From contig CM041777.1 of assembly GCA_023374045.1 (NCBI GenBank), positions 110,511,588 through 110,575,587 on the forward strand: a stretch of 64,000 nucleotides of DNA. Reading direction: 5' to 3'. The notes under the pieces are model-generated. The model was not told the origin of the DNA. It did no database searches and saw nothing but the letters and a program-made list of their open reading frames with translations. This DNA comes from Limonium bicolor (Eukaryota > Streptophyta > Magnoliopsida > Caryophyllales > Plumbaginaceae). How positions within the stretch are numbered: the first letter of the stretch is position 1; every line of letters starts with the position of its first letter. Positions 21,801 through 34,345 of this stretch are shown here, piece by piece. The position numbers and the translations under genes were made by a program.

Positions 21801-24118
21801 TCTGAGCAGACCAAACAATCCTCAGGTTGAAGCTTTCATTGCTTTAATATACCTCAGTGCACGGCCATAAATTTCCTTAGCAAAAAGTGTTCAATTCTAC
21901 CTATGAAGTCGCAAATTAAACAAAAGTTGGTTTCATATCACCAAAGAAGCTTCTTGTTAAAGTTGTCATGGTAAAAAGTGAAAACAACATGGGAATTACA
22001 TCCAAGAGTAAACTTACCTTCTCTATTGCAGCATCATCAGGAATGACAACATGGCATTTGCAGCCATAAGCTGGAGCTACAGTTGCAAGGCTAATAGCAG
22101 TGCTCCCAGCACTGCCTTCTGTGACTACACCACCTGGTGCCAGTTGACCAGTAGCAAAGGCCTGTAGATCCCCATAGATTTACAGATTACTTCGACACTG
22201 GATGGGAAGAAAAAAGGAACAGGTAGAGATATAGAAAGATGTTCACACAGAAGAAACCCAAAAGAGTAATGACAACATTATTTGTGATAAATAATAGGAT
22301 AATAGACCAGTAATCAGTACAAACAACATGATGCTGTACTTGCAGAACAAAGGTATATGTGAATGCCGTTCATGCAAAGGAACCAATCAAGAAAGTAAAA
22401 GACTATGAGAAACATCCAACTTCTTAGCATTTAACATATTTGTCTAGTGTATGAAGTCAAGTAAACATATGAGATGGCAAATAATACTAAATAAATAATG
22501 ATTTCCATATAGCAATAATAGGTCTTCAATAAAGGATCCCAACACCGTCAGCAACTGTAATAGTCTTGGATATGCAATAACAATAGCTATCAATCAAATG
22601 AGTGTGCATCAGAAACTTACGAAAAACAAGAGTTACAAAAAGATGCTAATAGCAACACATTTCTCTTGTCACCTGATAGGTAACAGCCTATCTTCTCTCT
22701 CCAATTCTTCTAAGAGGCCAACAATCCACGTGACTCCAATTCTTCTAAGAGGCCAACAATCCACGTGAGTGGCCAGTGATGTCTACTTTCCAGGATTATT
22801 TACGCAGTAGGCAGTGTCTTCTCCAAGGACAGACTATTAGGATAGACAATTATAGGCATATTCTTAACTAACGACCCTTAGCTAACTAAGACTCGTCATC
22901 ACCAAACTAGCAATTCATGCAATTACAATATCCAAAAAAACCCTGGGGCATTTAAATATCTGCTTCGTCATTCCAGGAGAAAATTATTGCTGACATTGCT
23001 GGGTAGAAAATAATAGGAAAATGAACGTTCCTCAAACACAAAGTGTAAAAGAAGGCTAATAATACATGATTATCACAAAGCACGAAGGAGCGGATCTCAA
23101 GCAGTACAACATAGGCTGAACATACTCAACAAAGAAACTACCATCCCATTCTAGGAACAGATTGAGATAATTAAAAAATAAAGTACCTAAAAAATCCCTC
23201 TGATTTAACGCAAACATTCTCTCTCTAGGAGACTCATTCAGGCTAGTTTGAAACTAGCTATCAGAAATCAGCTGTGCAATTTTGAGAGGGGGAATATTAG
23301 CTGCCAGCTTTCGTGAGATGAAATCAGTTAAGACCAGAAATTAGACTTCTAGTTTCAAACTGGGCCTCCATTCTACTAAGATTTCAAAATTCAAAGCTAT
23401 ACTTTACGGTGACAATTCAAGCAAGGAAATCCGTCAGGAGTCCTTCCAACGAACGCTAAACAAATCATTTGCCGCAGACAAACGATCGAATTTGTGAGTG
23501 CAAGTTAACAGAGGATCGCTTAGCAGCCATAACATACCTCTTCCAACGGCACAATCTTTTAATATATTAAATTAACTCCAACATGTGATAATTCCAAAGC
23601 ATCAACATATAAGAGGCATCAGGCAGAGGACTAGAGCAATCACTCACCTCTTCGATGATTTTGACAGCAACTCTGTCTTTCACGCTCCCACCCGGATTAA
23701 GGAACTCCGCTTTCCCCAAAATCTTTTAACATATAAAACCATGTGAAAAGACGATTAACTTTCTGTTCTAGAATCAAAAGCAGGACCTTGAAACAACTCA
23801 ACGCCCAGAAGTAACCACGAATACATGAACTCTCCTGAATATCTAAATCACTATCAACGCAATCCTTTAGAGAGAGAGAGAGAGAATTCATACTTCACAG
23901 CCCGTGGCGTCAGACAAACTGTTGATTCTGATCAAAGGGGTGTTCCCAATCGCATCGACCACCCCCTTTCTGGGTTTCTTTGAAGATAAGGGTTTGCGTG
24001 ATGCTCCTCTTCCTCCTTTACTGTTGCTACTACTGCTGCTAACCACGAAGTATGAAACAGCAGCAACGGCAAGAGCCGCCACAATGGCGCCGGTGGCGAT
24101 GCCATCCCCAGACGCCAT
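18801..24118 (-). CDS. Cysteine synthase-like PLP enzyme with N-terminal membrane anchor (6 exons)
   Basis: Minus-strand exons 24118-23894, 23722-23648, 22161-22018, 21241-20849, 19742-19507 and 19020-18801 have GT/AG borders and join in frame to 430 aa. The ATG at 24118 starts a hydrophobic helix at residues 8-27 (ATGAIVAALAVAAVSYFVV). The fold-type II PLP core follows: IGNTPLIRI (57-65), NPGGSVKDR with the PLP lysine at residue 90, substrate loop TEGSAGST (114-121), QFENLANFRAHY, and the phosphate-binding GTGGT (266-270). This is the beta-substituting cysteine synthase / cystathionine beta-synthase family. The usual TSGNTG loop of plastid/cytosolic O-acetylserine lyases is TEGSAGST here, as in a separate eukaryotic clade that includes an Arabidopsis protein I recall as At1g55880. 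It probably acts at a membrane. Substrate is unproven. C-terminus is FLVS-stop; an alternative last exon near 18700 is possible. Confidence 0.85.
19780..20545. repeat. Composite minisatellite in intron 4 of the PLP enzyme gene
   Basis: Six copies of a 27-bp unit (core GTCAATACAACTATCAGAAG) occupy about 19780-19940. They are followed by three copies of a higher-order unit of about 223-225 bp (anchors TAATAATTTTAAAAAATTAA at 19941, 20166 and 20389), each containing two to three of the 27-bp units plus a unique 150-bp block (GAAAGAGGGGACGCAAG ... GAGAGTGTCCGAAGAGTC). It lies wholly inside the intron between exons 4 and 5. The 27-bp unit has no stop in one frame, giving spurious repeat ORFs on both strands. 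Confidence 0.9.
21680..21760. mobile_element. Stowaway-like MITE relic in intron 3
   Basis: TACTCCCTCCGTCCTGAATT is a classic left terminus (CTCCCTCCGTC) of Stowaway MITEs, but the mirrored right end is not found. Truncated relic in the intron between exons 3 and 4. Confidence 0.5.
22699..22768. repeat. 35-bp perfect tandem duplication in intron 2
   Basis: Two identical adjacent copies begin CTCCAATTCTTCTAAGAGGC and end CCACGTGA at the 35-bp period. Recent slippage duplication in the long intron between exons 2 and 3. Confidence 0.9.
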
Positions 24119-24492
24119 TGGTCAGCTTATACTCAAACGCCAGACGAGCCGTCGGATGACATACTTGCCATTAAAATTCCATAAACAACCATCGACGTCC
24201 GGCGCATTTTGAGGCACGGAACTTATCTCTGGGCTATTTCCTTCTCTTGCCGTCTGGTTCACTGGTTCAGACCCGTCTTAGAAGCGGGCTTGCGAACGTA
24301 TAAAGTTCTGCGGAGTGAAAGCCCACTTTGTGGTGACTATGGCAAATCAAAAGTAACAAGCTTGTTTTTTTAAATTAGGGTGGAGAAAGGTGTTCGTCCC
24401 TAGATGTCTCAGCAATTTATTGGCTTAAGAATAAGAAAAATAAAACATACAGGTGCAATCAATTGTGAAAAGTGATAAGTGAAAACATCAGC
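24119..24492. promoter_or_regulatory. Promoter / 5' leader region of the PLP enzyme gene
   Basis: About 370 bp lie between the ATG at 24118 and the next transposon. It is more GC-balanced than the surroundings, with no clear TATA box on the minus strand. No other gene is seen, so the promoter is probably here, but no specific element can be pinned. Confidence 0.35.
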
Positions 24493-25084
24493 AGGGTAGC
24501 AAAATGGGCTTGTGGGTCGTGTTAGTCTAAACTCAAACCCGATCTATTTATTAAATGGGTTGATCCGATCCAACCCAATTAATTAATTGTGTCCAAATAT
24601 GAAACCCAAATCCAATCCATTATAAATATGTTGACCCGTTTATTAAACGGGTTGACCCATCCAACCCAATTAATTAATTGTGTTCAAATTTGAAACTCAA
24701 ATCGCATATATTAAACTCAAACCTAACTTGTTTAGTTATATATAAGAAAATAATTTGACTAATTAACATTAGCTTTGTCATTCTATGATACTATTACACT
24801 TACTTTAAATTAAAATGCTTAATTTTTAATTTTGTATATCTAATTAATATTAAATTTTGATCAAAATATAATTAATCTATAATTTATAATATATATTTAT
24901 TTAATATAAATTACAAACTAGTTTGCAGGTTTTTCATGTTAAACCCAAACCCGACACAGTTATTAAACGAGCCGTGTTCGGGTTGACCCATTTATTTAAT
25001 CGTGTCAAATTTTAAACTCAAACCTACTAACTTCGTGTCGAGTTTGTGTTGGGTCAAACGAGTCATCTTGAAATTGTCACCCCT
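24493..25084. mobile_element. hAT-like MITE
   Basis: The ends are AGGGTAGCAA on the left and AGGGGTGACAA inward from the right. An 8-bp target duplication with one mismatch flanks it (ACATCAGC 24485-24492, ACATCTGC 25085-25092). The interior has a direct duplication of about 90 bp with CCAACCCAATTAATTAATTG at about 24572 and 24661, and subterminal GACCC/GGGTC motifs. Non-coding. Confidence 0.65.
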
Positions 25085-25169
25085 ACATCTGCTTGCTTCC
25101 CATCCCGTATTGAGACTTGACATTGAGATGTTGTTGTTCGTCTGCGAAAGTTTTGCTCTAAGCGACTTT

Positions 25170-25538
25170 TTTTTTTGAAACAAGACGATATTTCATTAAA
25201 AAAGAGGAGCACAAAGCTCTTACAAACTCGGGGAAGTCATCGGACTTCCAACAACTCATAGGGAGTTGTGACTTTCTAGCATGATAAGCTAGGTTGTGAG
25301 CAAGTACATTGTCTTCGCGTTGGACATGAAACCAGGCTATATTAACTAAAGGCGCCAAGGAGGAGAGTTCGCTTGTGAGCAGGGCGCACGTTGGGCCATC
25401 CAAAGCGGGAGCGGAGGAGTGCATAAGATAGTCAACAAGGCTTTTACAATCAGTAATGAAGCGAGCCGAACAAAAAGCATTCCGCTTAGCCGCCGCAATC
25501 CCAAAACACAAAGCCATGGCCTCTACGTAGGAGGGCAC
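25170..25538 (-). pseudogene. LINE RNase H domain
   Basis: The frame reads YVEAMALCFGIAAA, FITDCKSLVDYL and VQREDNVLAHNLAYHAR. These match the plant LINE RNase H domain with E, D and D/N..A catalytic surroundings. It sits at the C-terminus of ORF2, as in plant L1 elements, and continues upstream in another frame (25523-25888, FVDASLDRFGRYGL). Confidence 0.8.
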
Positions 25539-25906
25539 GAACGTACCAATACCAGTAGTGGCCCCAGCCCATGTAATGGTGCTACCCTCCCGGATAAAAA
25601 ACTGAGGCCGTAGCGACCAAACCTATCCAAACTCGCATCAACAAAAACGTCAGGCCAGCTGGTCTGATCTTGCCGATGCTGCGAAAGAACTAAACCAGAA
25701 GAAAACAACGGAGCCGAAGAGTTGTGATGACAAAAACTATCCGCCTGAAACACAGCCTGCCTCAAAAGAAGGAACCTGGCGATGGGAGTACTGGCAGTGA
25801 GCAAACCAAAGGCGCCACAGAAGGGAAGTGAGGGCTGCCAGAGCAACAAGGGAGAAAGTAGAGCATGCATCCATAAACCAGCCAACAAACTGAGCGTTAG
25901 AGTGAA

Positions 25907-25925
25907 GGGGGGGGGGGGGGGGGGG
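25907..25925. repeat. Run of 19 G
   Basis: Uninterrupted poly-G inside the LINE, between the zinc-binding and RNase H regions. It disrupts the frame. Such runs are error-prone in assembly. Confidence 0.9.
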
Positions 25926-25993
25926 ATACGCTATCCCAACCCGGTCTCAATACTGTGGAAGCAACGGACAATTGTAGAACAGATGAGGCAAAC

Positions 25994-28483
25994 TCACTGG
26001 CGCCACAAGTAGAGCAAGAAATCACTATTGGCTGAAGCAGGCGTGAAGCCAGAACTTCCAAGCACGGAATCACCCCATGGAGTAGCTTCCAGGCCAAAAA
26101 GGCGAACACGAGGGGGTAAACCAGTCTTCCATAGCCGTTGAAGCGCAAAACCTTGAGGAGATGGAGATGGGGCGGAAGTGCTAGGCTGGAAAGTAGAAGC
26201 AAGGGCAACATCACAATGATAAGCAGATCGGACCGTGTAAGAGCCTGAAGCAGATAAACCCAATACTAGGTCAGAAGCGGTCGGGTCACCTGAGAGAGGA
26301 AGATGCAAGATATGTGGCACATCTTCAGGGGAAGGAAGCGTGTACAAGTTGGGTGTTTCAGTGAGTAGGACTAAGCAGCAAATCAGAGACTGGGCGTTGA
26401 CGAAAGGAAGGCGGCAGGTGCCAAATGTACGTCGTCCCCCCTGTTTATCTGGTAACCAGCGATCATAGATGGAGGTTGAGCGGGCATTACCAGTTGTTTT
26501 ATAACCACCGGCCGAAATCAATCCCGGACACCACTAAGTGCTCTCCAAATTGGACTAGAAGCAGACGTAGGGGTAACTGCCATAATATCAGTGCCATGCA
26601 AGTAACGTGCCGAGTAAAAGTAGAGAGGAGGGAAGTCGGCTGTGTAAGGATGCGCCACAACTGCTTACCTAGCAAAGCTCTGTTAAAACTGCGGATGTCC
26701 GAAAACCGAGACCCCAGCACTTAAGGGAAGGCACATAGTCTTCCATTGGCCCAATGGATGGCGTTTCGTATTAGAGCCACCCACCGAACTTGGTGATCAT
26801 ACTCTTAATGGCCCGCAACAAAGTCTGCGGAAGCATAATAACCGACATCACATAAGTGGGAATTGCCTGCAACACAGCCTTAATAAGATTCAAACGTCCA
26901 GCCTGGGACACCCGGTGTGACCAATGTTGGAGCCGTTTGCGCAACCTATCTTTAAGGTAACTGAATATGGCTGACTTATTGCGCCCCACCTACACGGGGA
27001 AACCCATACATGCCCAGATCACTGACCACACGGGCACCTCCCAGGTGGCCAGCTATGTTGATGCACAAAGACCGAGAAAGCTTAGAGAAAACATATAGCT
27101 AACTTATCAATATTGATACACTGGCTCGACGCCTGCTTGAAATCGTCAAGGTGATTTGCCAACACCTGGGCATTACGGGGTGTAGCCACACCAAAATAAT
27201 GCAATCATCGGCAAACAGCAAGTTGTTGATTGGAGATTGAAGGCCCCGAATGGTAAAGCCTGAATAGTGCTGGACCTGGAGACCAGCTGCAAGTGGAAGT
27301 GAGGACCTCCATAAAGCCAAATAAACAAAAGGGGGGACAAAGGATCTCCTTGGCGTAAACCCCGATGGGGGCTGGAAGGAGGCACCAGGAAGCCATTAAT
27401 CAAAACTGCCATTGTCGGGGTAGAGATACACTTGCACACGACACTCCAAAAAGGATGAAAGCCCATACTCTGTAAAACTTGGAAACAAAAGACCACTCAA
27501 CCCGATCAAAGGCCTTGGACTGTCAATTTTATAAGCAAAATTCCTCGCGCAACTTAGCTGGGACCGGCGCATATAATGCAGAATTTCATGGGTAAGCAGG
27601 ATCTGGTCGGTAATGAGACGATCCCGAACAAAAGCACCTTGATTAGCAGAAATGACATGCGGCAATGCGGAGTGAACCCGATTACCCAGAACCTTGGATA
27701 TGACCCGATAGATGGTATTACATAAGGAGATGGGCCTGAAATCAGTGATTGAAGTGGCACCTACACGCTTAGTATTAGCGCTATGTGAGAATGATTAACT
27801 GAGGTGGGCACAACATCCGTATTCAAGAAATCCAAGGCAGTTGAAATGAAGTTCGTACTAATAGTGGGCCAGAATCACGGAGAAAACACCATTAATACCA
27901 TCCGGCCAGGAGCCTTCGACGGGTGAAGTTGCTTGAAAGCAGCAATAACCTCATCCGGAGTAAAAGGAGCTCCCATGGGATTATACATAGCAGGTGGGAC
28001 TCGATTCTCAACACAAGCAAGAAATGGATGTCTGGCTGGAGCGGTGGACGTAAAAAGTTCCTGAAAGTAATGACGTGCAGTAGACTCCACACCGTGGCCA
28101 GGTAGTCGCAGCGGGCATGATGGTGAGGAAAGAGTGAAATTGCATTTGATGAGATCGGCCCGGAACCTGGAGTAAAAGAACTGTGTGTTACGATCCCCTG
28201 CCTGAAGCCACTGCTGACGTGAACGCTGCTGCAAACGAACCTCTTCACATAACAAGAGAGAATCGATAGTCCGTGTGCATGATTGCATCTGTTGCATGGA
28301 GGTATGCGTAGGTGGAGCTTGGGCAAGAACATCAAGCGTATGCTCCGCCTTTTGTAAGGAACGCTTTTCCACCCAAATCTGTCGTTGCCCCCCACCTGCG
28401 AAGTGCATGGCCACACTCGCGAACCTTAACTGCGTAAGACGAATAGTGCCGAGGACGTGCCCAGATAGAGAGCACCAAGCCAC
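25994..28483 (-). pseudogene. LINE reverse transcriptase and zinc-binding region, broken
   Basis: RT hallmarks lie in several frames: PDEVIAAFKQLHPSKAPG (about 27900-27950), NQGAFVRDRLITDQILL (about 27640), GLRQGDPLSPLLF (about 27340) and the catalytic FADD (NNLLFADDCIILV, about 27200). Downstream follow the RT thumb (KRLQHWSHRVSQAGRLNLIK, about 26900) and a zinc-binding RT region (LWKTGLPPRVRLFGLEA, about 26100). At least four frame changes separate these parts. Confidence 0.85.
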
Positions 28484-28486
28484 GAC

Positions 28487-31400
28487 TGAAATACCCCTAA
28501 CCTTTAAAATAAAATTAAATGATCTATTAATGATCTAAGATGGTTAATAACATCTAAATTACTGGGGAACAATCTAAAAGATCTCAACAAGGCAAAACAT
28601 GCCTTAAGATCGTAAAGCCAAAAAGGTGCTTTAAGACATCATAAAGATTATATGACCTCAAATAGGATCCAAAGTGGATTCCTAAGTATTATAATGATCA
28701 GGAAACAACAAAACAATTCTCAAGAAACTAAGCTCAGAAACACCTTGCAACACAAAATGTGCACTAAAACTCCTTAAAGCCCATTTTTGTGAGATTGCCT
28801 TCTAAATTGGTTTTTAATGAGCTTAAAGTTATAAATACCTTTAAATATTATATTATATCACATTATATCATATTAGGAATTTAATTCCAATTTTCAAATT
28901 TTTACAATTTTAATATAAAATATTAATAAAACCCAAAAAGGGGGCCCACTTGAGTCAACATTGACTAAGATTGGTCAAGAGGTCAAAGTTGACCCTTTGG
29001 ACCACATAAAATCGGCAGCCTTATGCAAGAGAGGCTTCAATAGCCACTTGCACATTCAATGACAAGACTCCAACATGTCTCCATAAATTCAAGGTTTTAC
29101 TTTTGCCTTTGATTAGTTTTATACACCACTTTACTCTATATTTGATTAAGCTGCCCCAAAATCGTGTGAGCCTCTCCTTTCTTCTCCACAGCCGACTCCT
29201 TGTCCCTCTTATCCATTGGTGAGTCATCTTTCATTAACAATCATTAAACTAATCTAACACATTTTCAATCAAATAATACCCATTCCAAGAGCATCCTCTC
29301 TCTCCTAGCTTCATTCAACCAATGAATCTGCTCTCTCAAGCTCTCCCCGCTCTCCCAACCGAAGCTATTGAGTTAGGAAGGTAAATCCATCTTCTAAGCT
29401 TCTAAGTAATGGTTTAAGGCTTGTTTTTGGCTCTTTTCTTCATCTCTTCACCACCGATGCTTAGATCTCATGACTAATCAGTTCCTATGGCTTATTCTCA
29501 GTGTTCTAAGGTTAGAACATCAATCAAATTCGGTTGAAGCAAGTTAAGAGACCAAAGTGTCTCAAAATCTCATTTTAAGGTAAAAACATACCTTAAGCTT
29601 CTCTACAATTCATCCGATTTTCTTCCTCTGATTTTTATGAGTTTATACACTCATAATCTTCTATTACATGTTCAATCAGTTGGTTAGCCATTTGGAGCAA
29701 GGGTGGCCAGGTCCAAAGGAAATACCCTCTTTTAAGGCATTTTCCAAGGTAAACCTAATAACAAGGCAGCTTGTTGTTGTCTAGCTATTTCCCTTGTCAA
29801 TATGATGAATCTAACACCTTGTGGTCACTAAAACAGGCCGAACCTCTCTTGAACCCTCTTGCATTTAAGGTGATTTTGCCTTAAATCTTACATTAATTAT
29901 TCCGTATGGTTCCCAAGCTTGGAGTGTAACCATATCTTGTTTTTGTGTATTAAACATGTCTAAATCTGTGGTGATTTTCCTACAAGAGGCCGAGTTCATC
30001 AAGGGCAAATCAAGGTATAAACACCTTAAACTTATGATTTTATAATTTCTAAGCTTATATACTAATTATTGCCGAGAGTGAACTTATAAATATGGGTCAT
30101 GTTACCTAAAAAATGGAAAAAAATGACTAAGATAAATTAACTAGTCATTTAATAGTTTAATTAGCATAATGGTCAAATTATGACATTATGTGGAAAAATA
30201 ATCAAATCAAAGTTGAGGCCTGAGCATATATCATATTTTGAGACACATTTATTGTGTAATTTATTTTGCAAGTTCAAGGTTGTAATAAGGCCATGTCATT
30301 AGGCCATTTTAATTTGAAGTTTATAAGCTTATTTAGTTTGATTTATGCTTATATAATTAAAATTGGGGTCAACGGGTAATTACTAACTAAATATTAGGCC
30401 GAGAGCTTAATTTAGAAGAATTTTAGGTTTTTAAATGAATTTAATAAAAATTATAACATTTTATAAAGTTTTGTCAAATTGTAAAATAGAAAATTATAGG
30501 TTAAGTTTGGTAATTACCGAAAGGTTTGGGTCCAATTTGGTATTAGAAGTCAAAGTTGACTATATAGGAGACTTTGACCAAGTTTGGAGAATTTAGAGAA
30601 ATTAAATACAACCTTATATTAAGACGAGTATTAAGTGTAAAAGATTTATAAAGATGGGGCTAAATTGTTGATTTCCGAAAACTTGGGGTACTAAATGGAG
30701 TTTAGTACAAACCTTAGGTTATTAGGAATTTTTAGAAGTTGATTTGGTTAAGTTTGGAGTGTTATATGAATTATATAGTATAATATAAGGTATTTCATGA
30801 TATTGTTACCAATGGGTAACCTAGTGAAAAACCGAAGATTTAAAGGAATTATAGTTACGGAATAATATTTATAACCTTTTGGTATAGTTGGTGATTTTTG
30901 GAATGATATATAAGTTTTATAAAGACATATGTATAATATATGGTTTTAATGGAATTAGAAAACTAATTATTATAAATTGGGAAGATTTGGTAAAATATAA
31001 AGTTTGGTGGTGAAATTTAATTAAAACAGTCCTAGGGGCTGTTCGAAAATTATAGCCTTTAAAATATAGGTTTATAATTATTTAAGGTTTAAGGGTTATG
31101 ATATAAGGTATATCATAAGTATAACAATGAAATATATTTGGGATTGATTTGTGATTTATAGAGTTTAGTGGTTCTTTTGAAACCGAAATAAAGGGGCTGT
31201 TTGGTATTTAAACAATTTACAACTATATGTATAATGTTTTAATGACTTAATGTCATAATATATTATATACTATAATGTAACATTATATTAATTATGTGGT
31301 GGATTTTTGTAATACTTAAGAGAATAAGGTGCTGTTCGAAAATGTTGACATTTTTAAAATGGAATTTAAACAGGTTTTTAATGTTATAGAATTATAACAT

Positions 31401-33460
31401 TATAATATAAGAGGTATTCATTAAAAAGAATGAATATATATTATAAGACTTACCATATAAGAAATAGTTCCATAATACCATATAAATAAATATGTTATGG
31501 TGGAAAAATATAATACGATTTAATGACCATGTGTCTTCATAATTAAAATGACATATGATAAAAGGGAAAATAATTACAAACATTAGATATGGAATTCTAA
31601 TGGTAAGAGTGTACATGTGATAATAAGGATTCATGTAATTGAAAGTATTGTTTACATATGAATTATACCGCATTGAAACTTAAAAAAAAAGAGACAAACC
31701 TTAGAAAAATAAATACTAAGGTGAAATGCATAGTGCATGATAAAGAATCACACATGCAATAATGAAACAAACTATACGACATACAAGGGTATGTTAAGTC
31801 ACATGCGATAACAAGTTCAACAATAACTATTTAATATACAAACAAGACTACACATGTAATATAACACTTTTCCCAATCTCGAGTTAAACCTAAAACCCGA
31901 CAAACATTGATAGTTAATAACGGGGGTTAACCGGGAGGTGTTAGTGACGGTACGGGGTACCGTAGAATTATGTTGTTATACGGTATGCTAATCAGTAGCA
32001 TTATGTATTGTTTAGACTGTTAGAGACTACACAAGGCATAGGATCTTGCTGATTCATACTCCACCGTAACATCAGGGTGAACGGTATGTTGTTATGTGTC
32101 TCTGATTGTCTCTGAGGGCTTCCTCAGTTCAGACTTCTGTGTGATCTGTGATAAGATTGTTTGTCTGAATGTGTTAATTAATATGCATGAACTGTATATT
32201 TATAGCTGCTTATTATTACTGTTGTTAAGTTAACAGTATCGGTTCGTATATATGAACCAATATATATAAAACGAACTAGCGGCTATGGTGCTATCTTATA
32301 TGAAATATAAGGAACGTAAGTAAAACGTTGTAGCACTAGGATAATAACATATACATATATCCAAGACTTTTATACGGAGCATTGGCCTTTCTACACGCCG
32401 CTCTCGTATCTAACACTGGATCCCGAGTTTACAGACTCCGGATTGGACTAATGATCTTAGTCTGCTGTGTTAGGAAAAAGAATGGTAATGCGATGTGATG
32501 GTATAATTAATTAATGGAAAGTTAGTAAAGCCAAGAGGATGTGGCTCTTGGTGCGCGCTGTGATCACAAAACGATACCAGGATGTCCGCGTACGGGTCCG
32601 CAAGTATCAAGAAAATTTCCCGTGAGCTAGAATGGCTCGTTGGTCGGAGACTCTACCGTTGGAGTGACTACTGCCGTGGGTGACCCGCCATAGTATATGG
32701 GTAACTAGAGACATGTCGTTTAATGAGACATTGTCACTAGGTATAACTGAACAAATAATACATTTGAGAATTATACAGTGGCGAACGATATTGGTTTCTA
32801 CACACCATGGACGAGAATTAATACTGTTTATTATTCTCGTTGTTTCGCTTTGTTGTTCATTGGTTATACTTGTGGTTATATTATTTGTGTTGATGGTTGT
32901 GTTTATTGTATGGATGTTACTGTTAAATGTTTTACAGTTTAAATGTTAAAACGGTATTGCATGTAACGAATCTCATGCTCTCGACCAAATAATTGAGGGG
33001 TCTTTGGGGGCATGACGGGGCACGTGATAACATACTCAGCAGGGGCTGATTCCATACCACAAACCATTTTTATTGCAGGAGAGTAGCTGGTGGGTCGACG
33101 CGAGGCGCGACTATTGTGATATTGTTGTTGGTTAAGACTTGGTACGGTTTAATACTGATGACGTTTTGGACTCGGGTTGTGTAAACCGAGGTGGATTTGT
33201 TTAGATGCTCACGAGTACGGTCTGTAATAATTGGTTACTGTTGGATTTGTTTTAAGTTGTTTAATTTCTACTATCTATCTCTTGTGGTCACTGCGGGAAT
33301 ACGTTTCGCATGTTGATTATCAGGTAACTCGTTATCACCCGTATGGGCGAGTGATAACAGTGACACCATAGGAGCGACAGTCTGTTATTTACCGCTGCGA
33401 TATATTTACTTTGTGCGACATTTATAGGATTGTTTAGAGCCGGATTAGTAGGGTGTTACA
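28487..33460. mobile_element. Solo LTR, 4974 bp
   Basis: It starts TGAAATACCC, ends GTGTTACA, and has a perfect 5-bp target duplication ACGAC at 28482-28486 and 33461-33465. Removing it rejoins the two halves of the LINE. It has no protein domains, PBS or PPT inside, so it is a solo LTR, although an exceptionally long one. The same start occurs at 12454 and 58899. The right third is GC-richer with many short ORFs (for example a hydrophobic one at 32680-32949) that look fortuitous. Superfamily is not shown by the sequence; long LTRs are typical of Gypsy elements. Confidence 0.85.
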
Positions 33461-33465
33461 ACGAC

Positions 33466-34227
33466 ATTCTACATTTTGTGCCCAGTAATTCTCAAACCGA
33501 AAAGGGCGAGCACCGCGACGCGTCGACGGATGAAGCACAAGCTTAATTGGGCGGTGGTCTGATCGGCCCCACCGAAGATGGTAATTTTGAGCATTAGGGA
33601 AAAGCTGCAACCAAGAGTCAGTAGCCACAAAACGGTCAAGGCGACACTTCACATTGAAAGGTGGCAAACTCTTGTTGGTGTAAGTGTAAGAAGGGCCTCG
33701 ATAGCCAAGATCGTGAAGGTAACAATCAGTAAGACAAGTATGAAACGCATTCATGGCGGAGTGTGGCCTGGTGCCACGTCCAAGGTACTCAGTAGAATGA
33801 AGTATTTGATTAAAATCGCCACCAACTAACCATGGGCCAGCCCATTACGAACTAAGATACCGCAACAACTTGTAAGTTTTCCATTTCTCCGACATTCCAG
33901 ACCAACCATACAAACAAGTGATACGCCACTTGGCACCACCAAAAGTACACACATAAGCATCCACATGATGCGCAGAAAACTAGACAGAGTTACATTGAGC
34001 TTCGCATTCCAAAATAAAGCTACCCCTGCTTTCCTTCCCTCACTATCACCCGCTACCCAATTAAACCCACGCAACTTACAAGCTACAGATCGCATTTCAA
34101 AAGCTGACAATTTGGTTTCTAGCCAAAAAACAAACGTAGGGGCCTCAGAAGCAACCACCCTCAAAATCTAACGAACTGCCACAGCAACACCCAAACCGCG
34201 GCAGTTCAGCACCAATACCGACATTAT
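33466..34227 (-). pseudogene. LINE endonuclease domain
   Basis: Starting at about 34227 the frame reads MSVLVLNCRGLGVAVAVR, then FVFWLETKLSAFEMR (EN glutamate motif WLETK) and RWGRSDHRPIKLVL (the conserved SDH motif). This is an AP-type endonuclease of plant L1 elements. A stop follows residue 18 and there is a frame break near 33830. The domain continues across the solo LTR into 28483. Confidence 0.85.
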
Positions 34228-34345
34228 GGCTGGCGACCCGAGTGTCCCCCGGGTCGCCTGAAGATGAGCATCCTCTGAGTCTCCATTCTTGGAACGCTTG
34301 AAAACCTCACCATCTCCATCATGCAAGGACTGAGCAGCCTATGAA

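Larger units (their letters stand above)
25167..34345 (-). mobile_element. L1-type LINE split by a solo LTR
   Basis: The minus-strand element ends in a poly-A tail (T run 25167-25177 on the + strand). ORF2 parts appear in order: endonuclease (34227 down to 33466), then, after the 28487-33460 insertion, reverse transcriptase (28483 down to about 26771), zinc-binding RT region (26521-25994) and RNase H (about 25538-25170). The end of a gag-like ORF1 may be visible upstream of the endonuclease (EVFKRSKNGDSEDAH, about 34260-34330). The 5' end cannot be fixed. No target duplication was found. Many stops and frameshifts: dead. Confidence 0.88.

Noticed and set aside
32680..32949. Hydrophobic 89-codon frame as a membrane protein gene
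   Set aside because: It lies inside the solo LTR, has no homologous features, and has biased T/V-rich composition of the local DNA.
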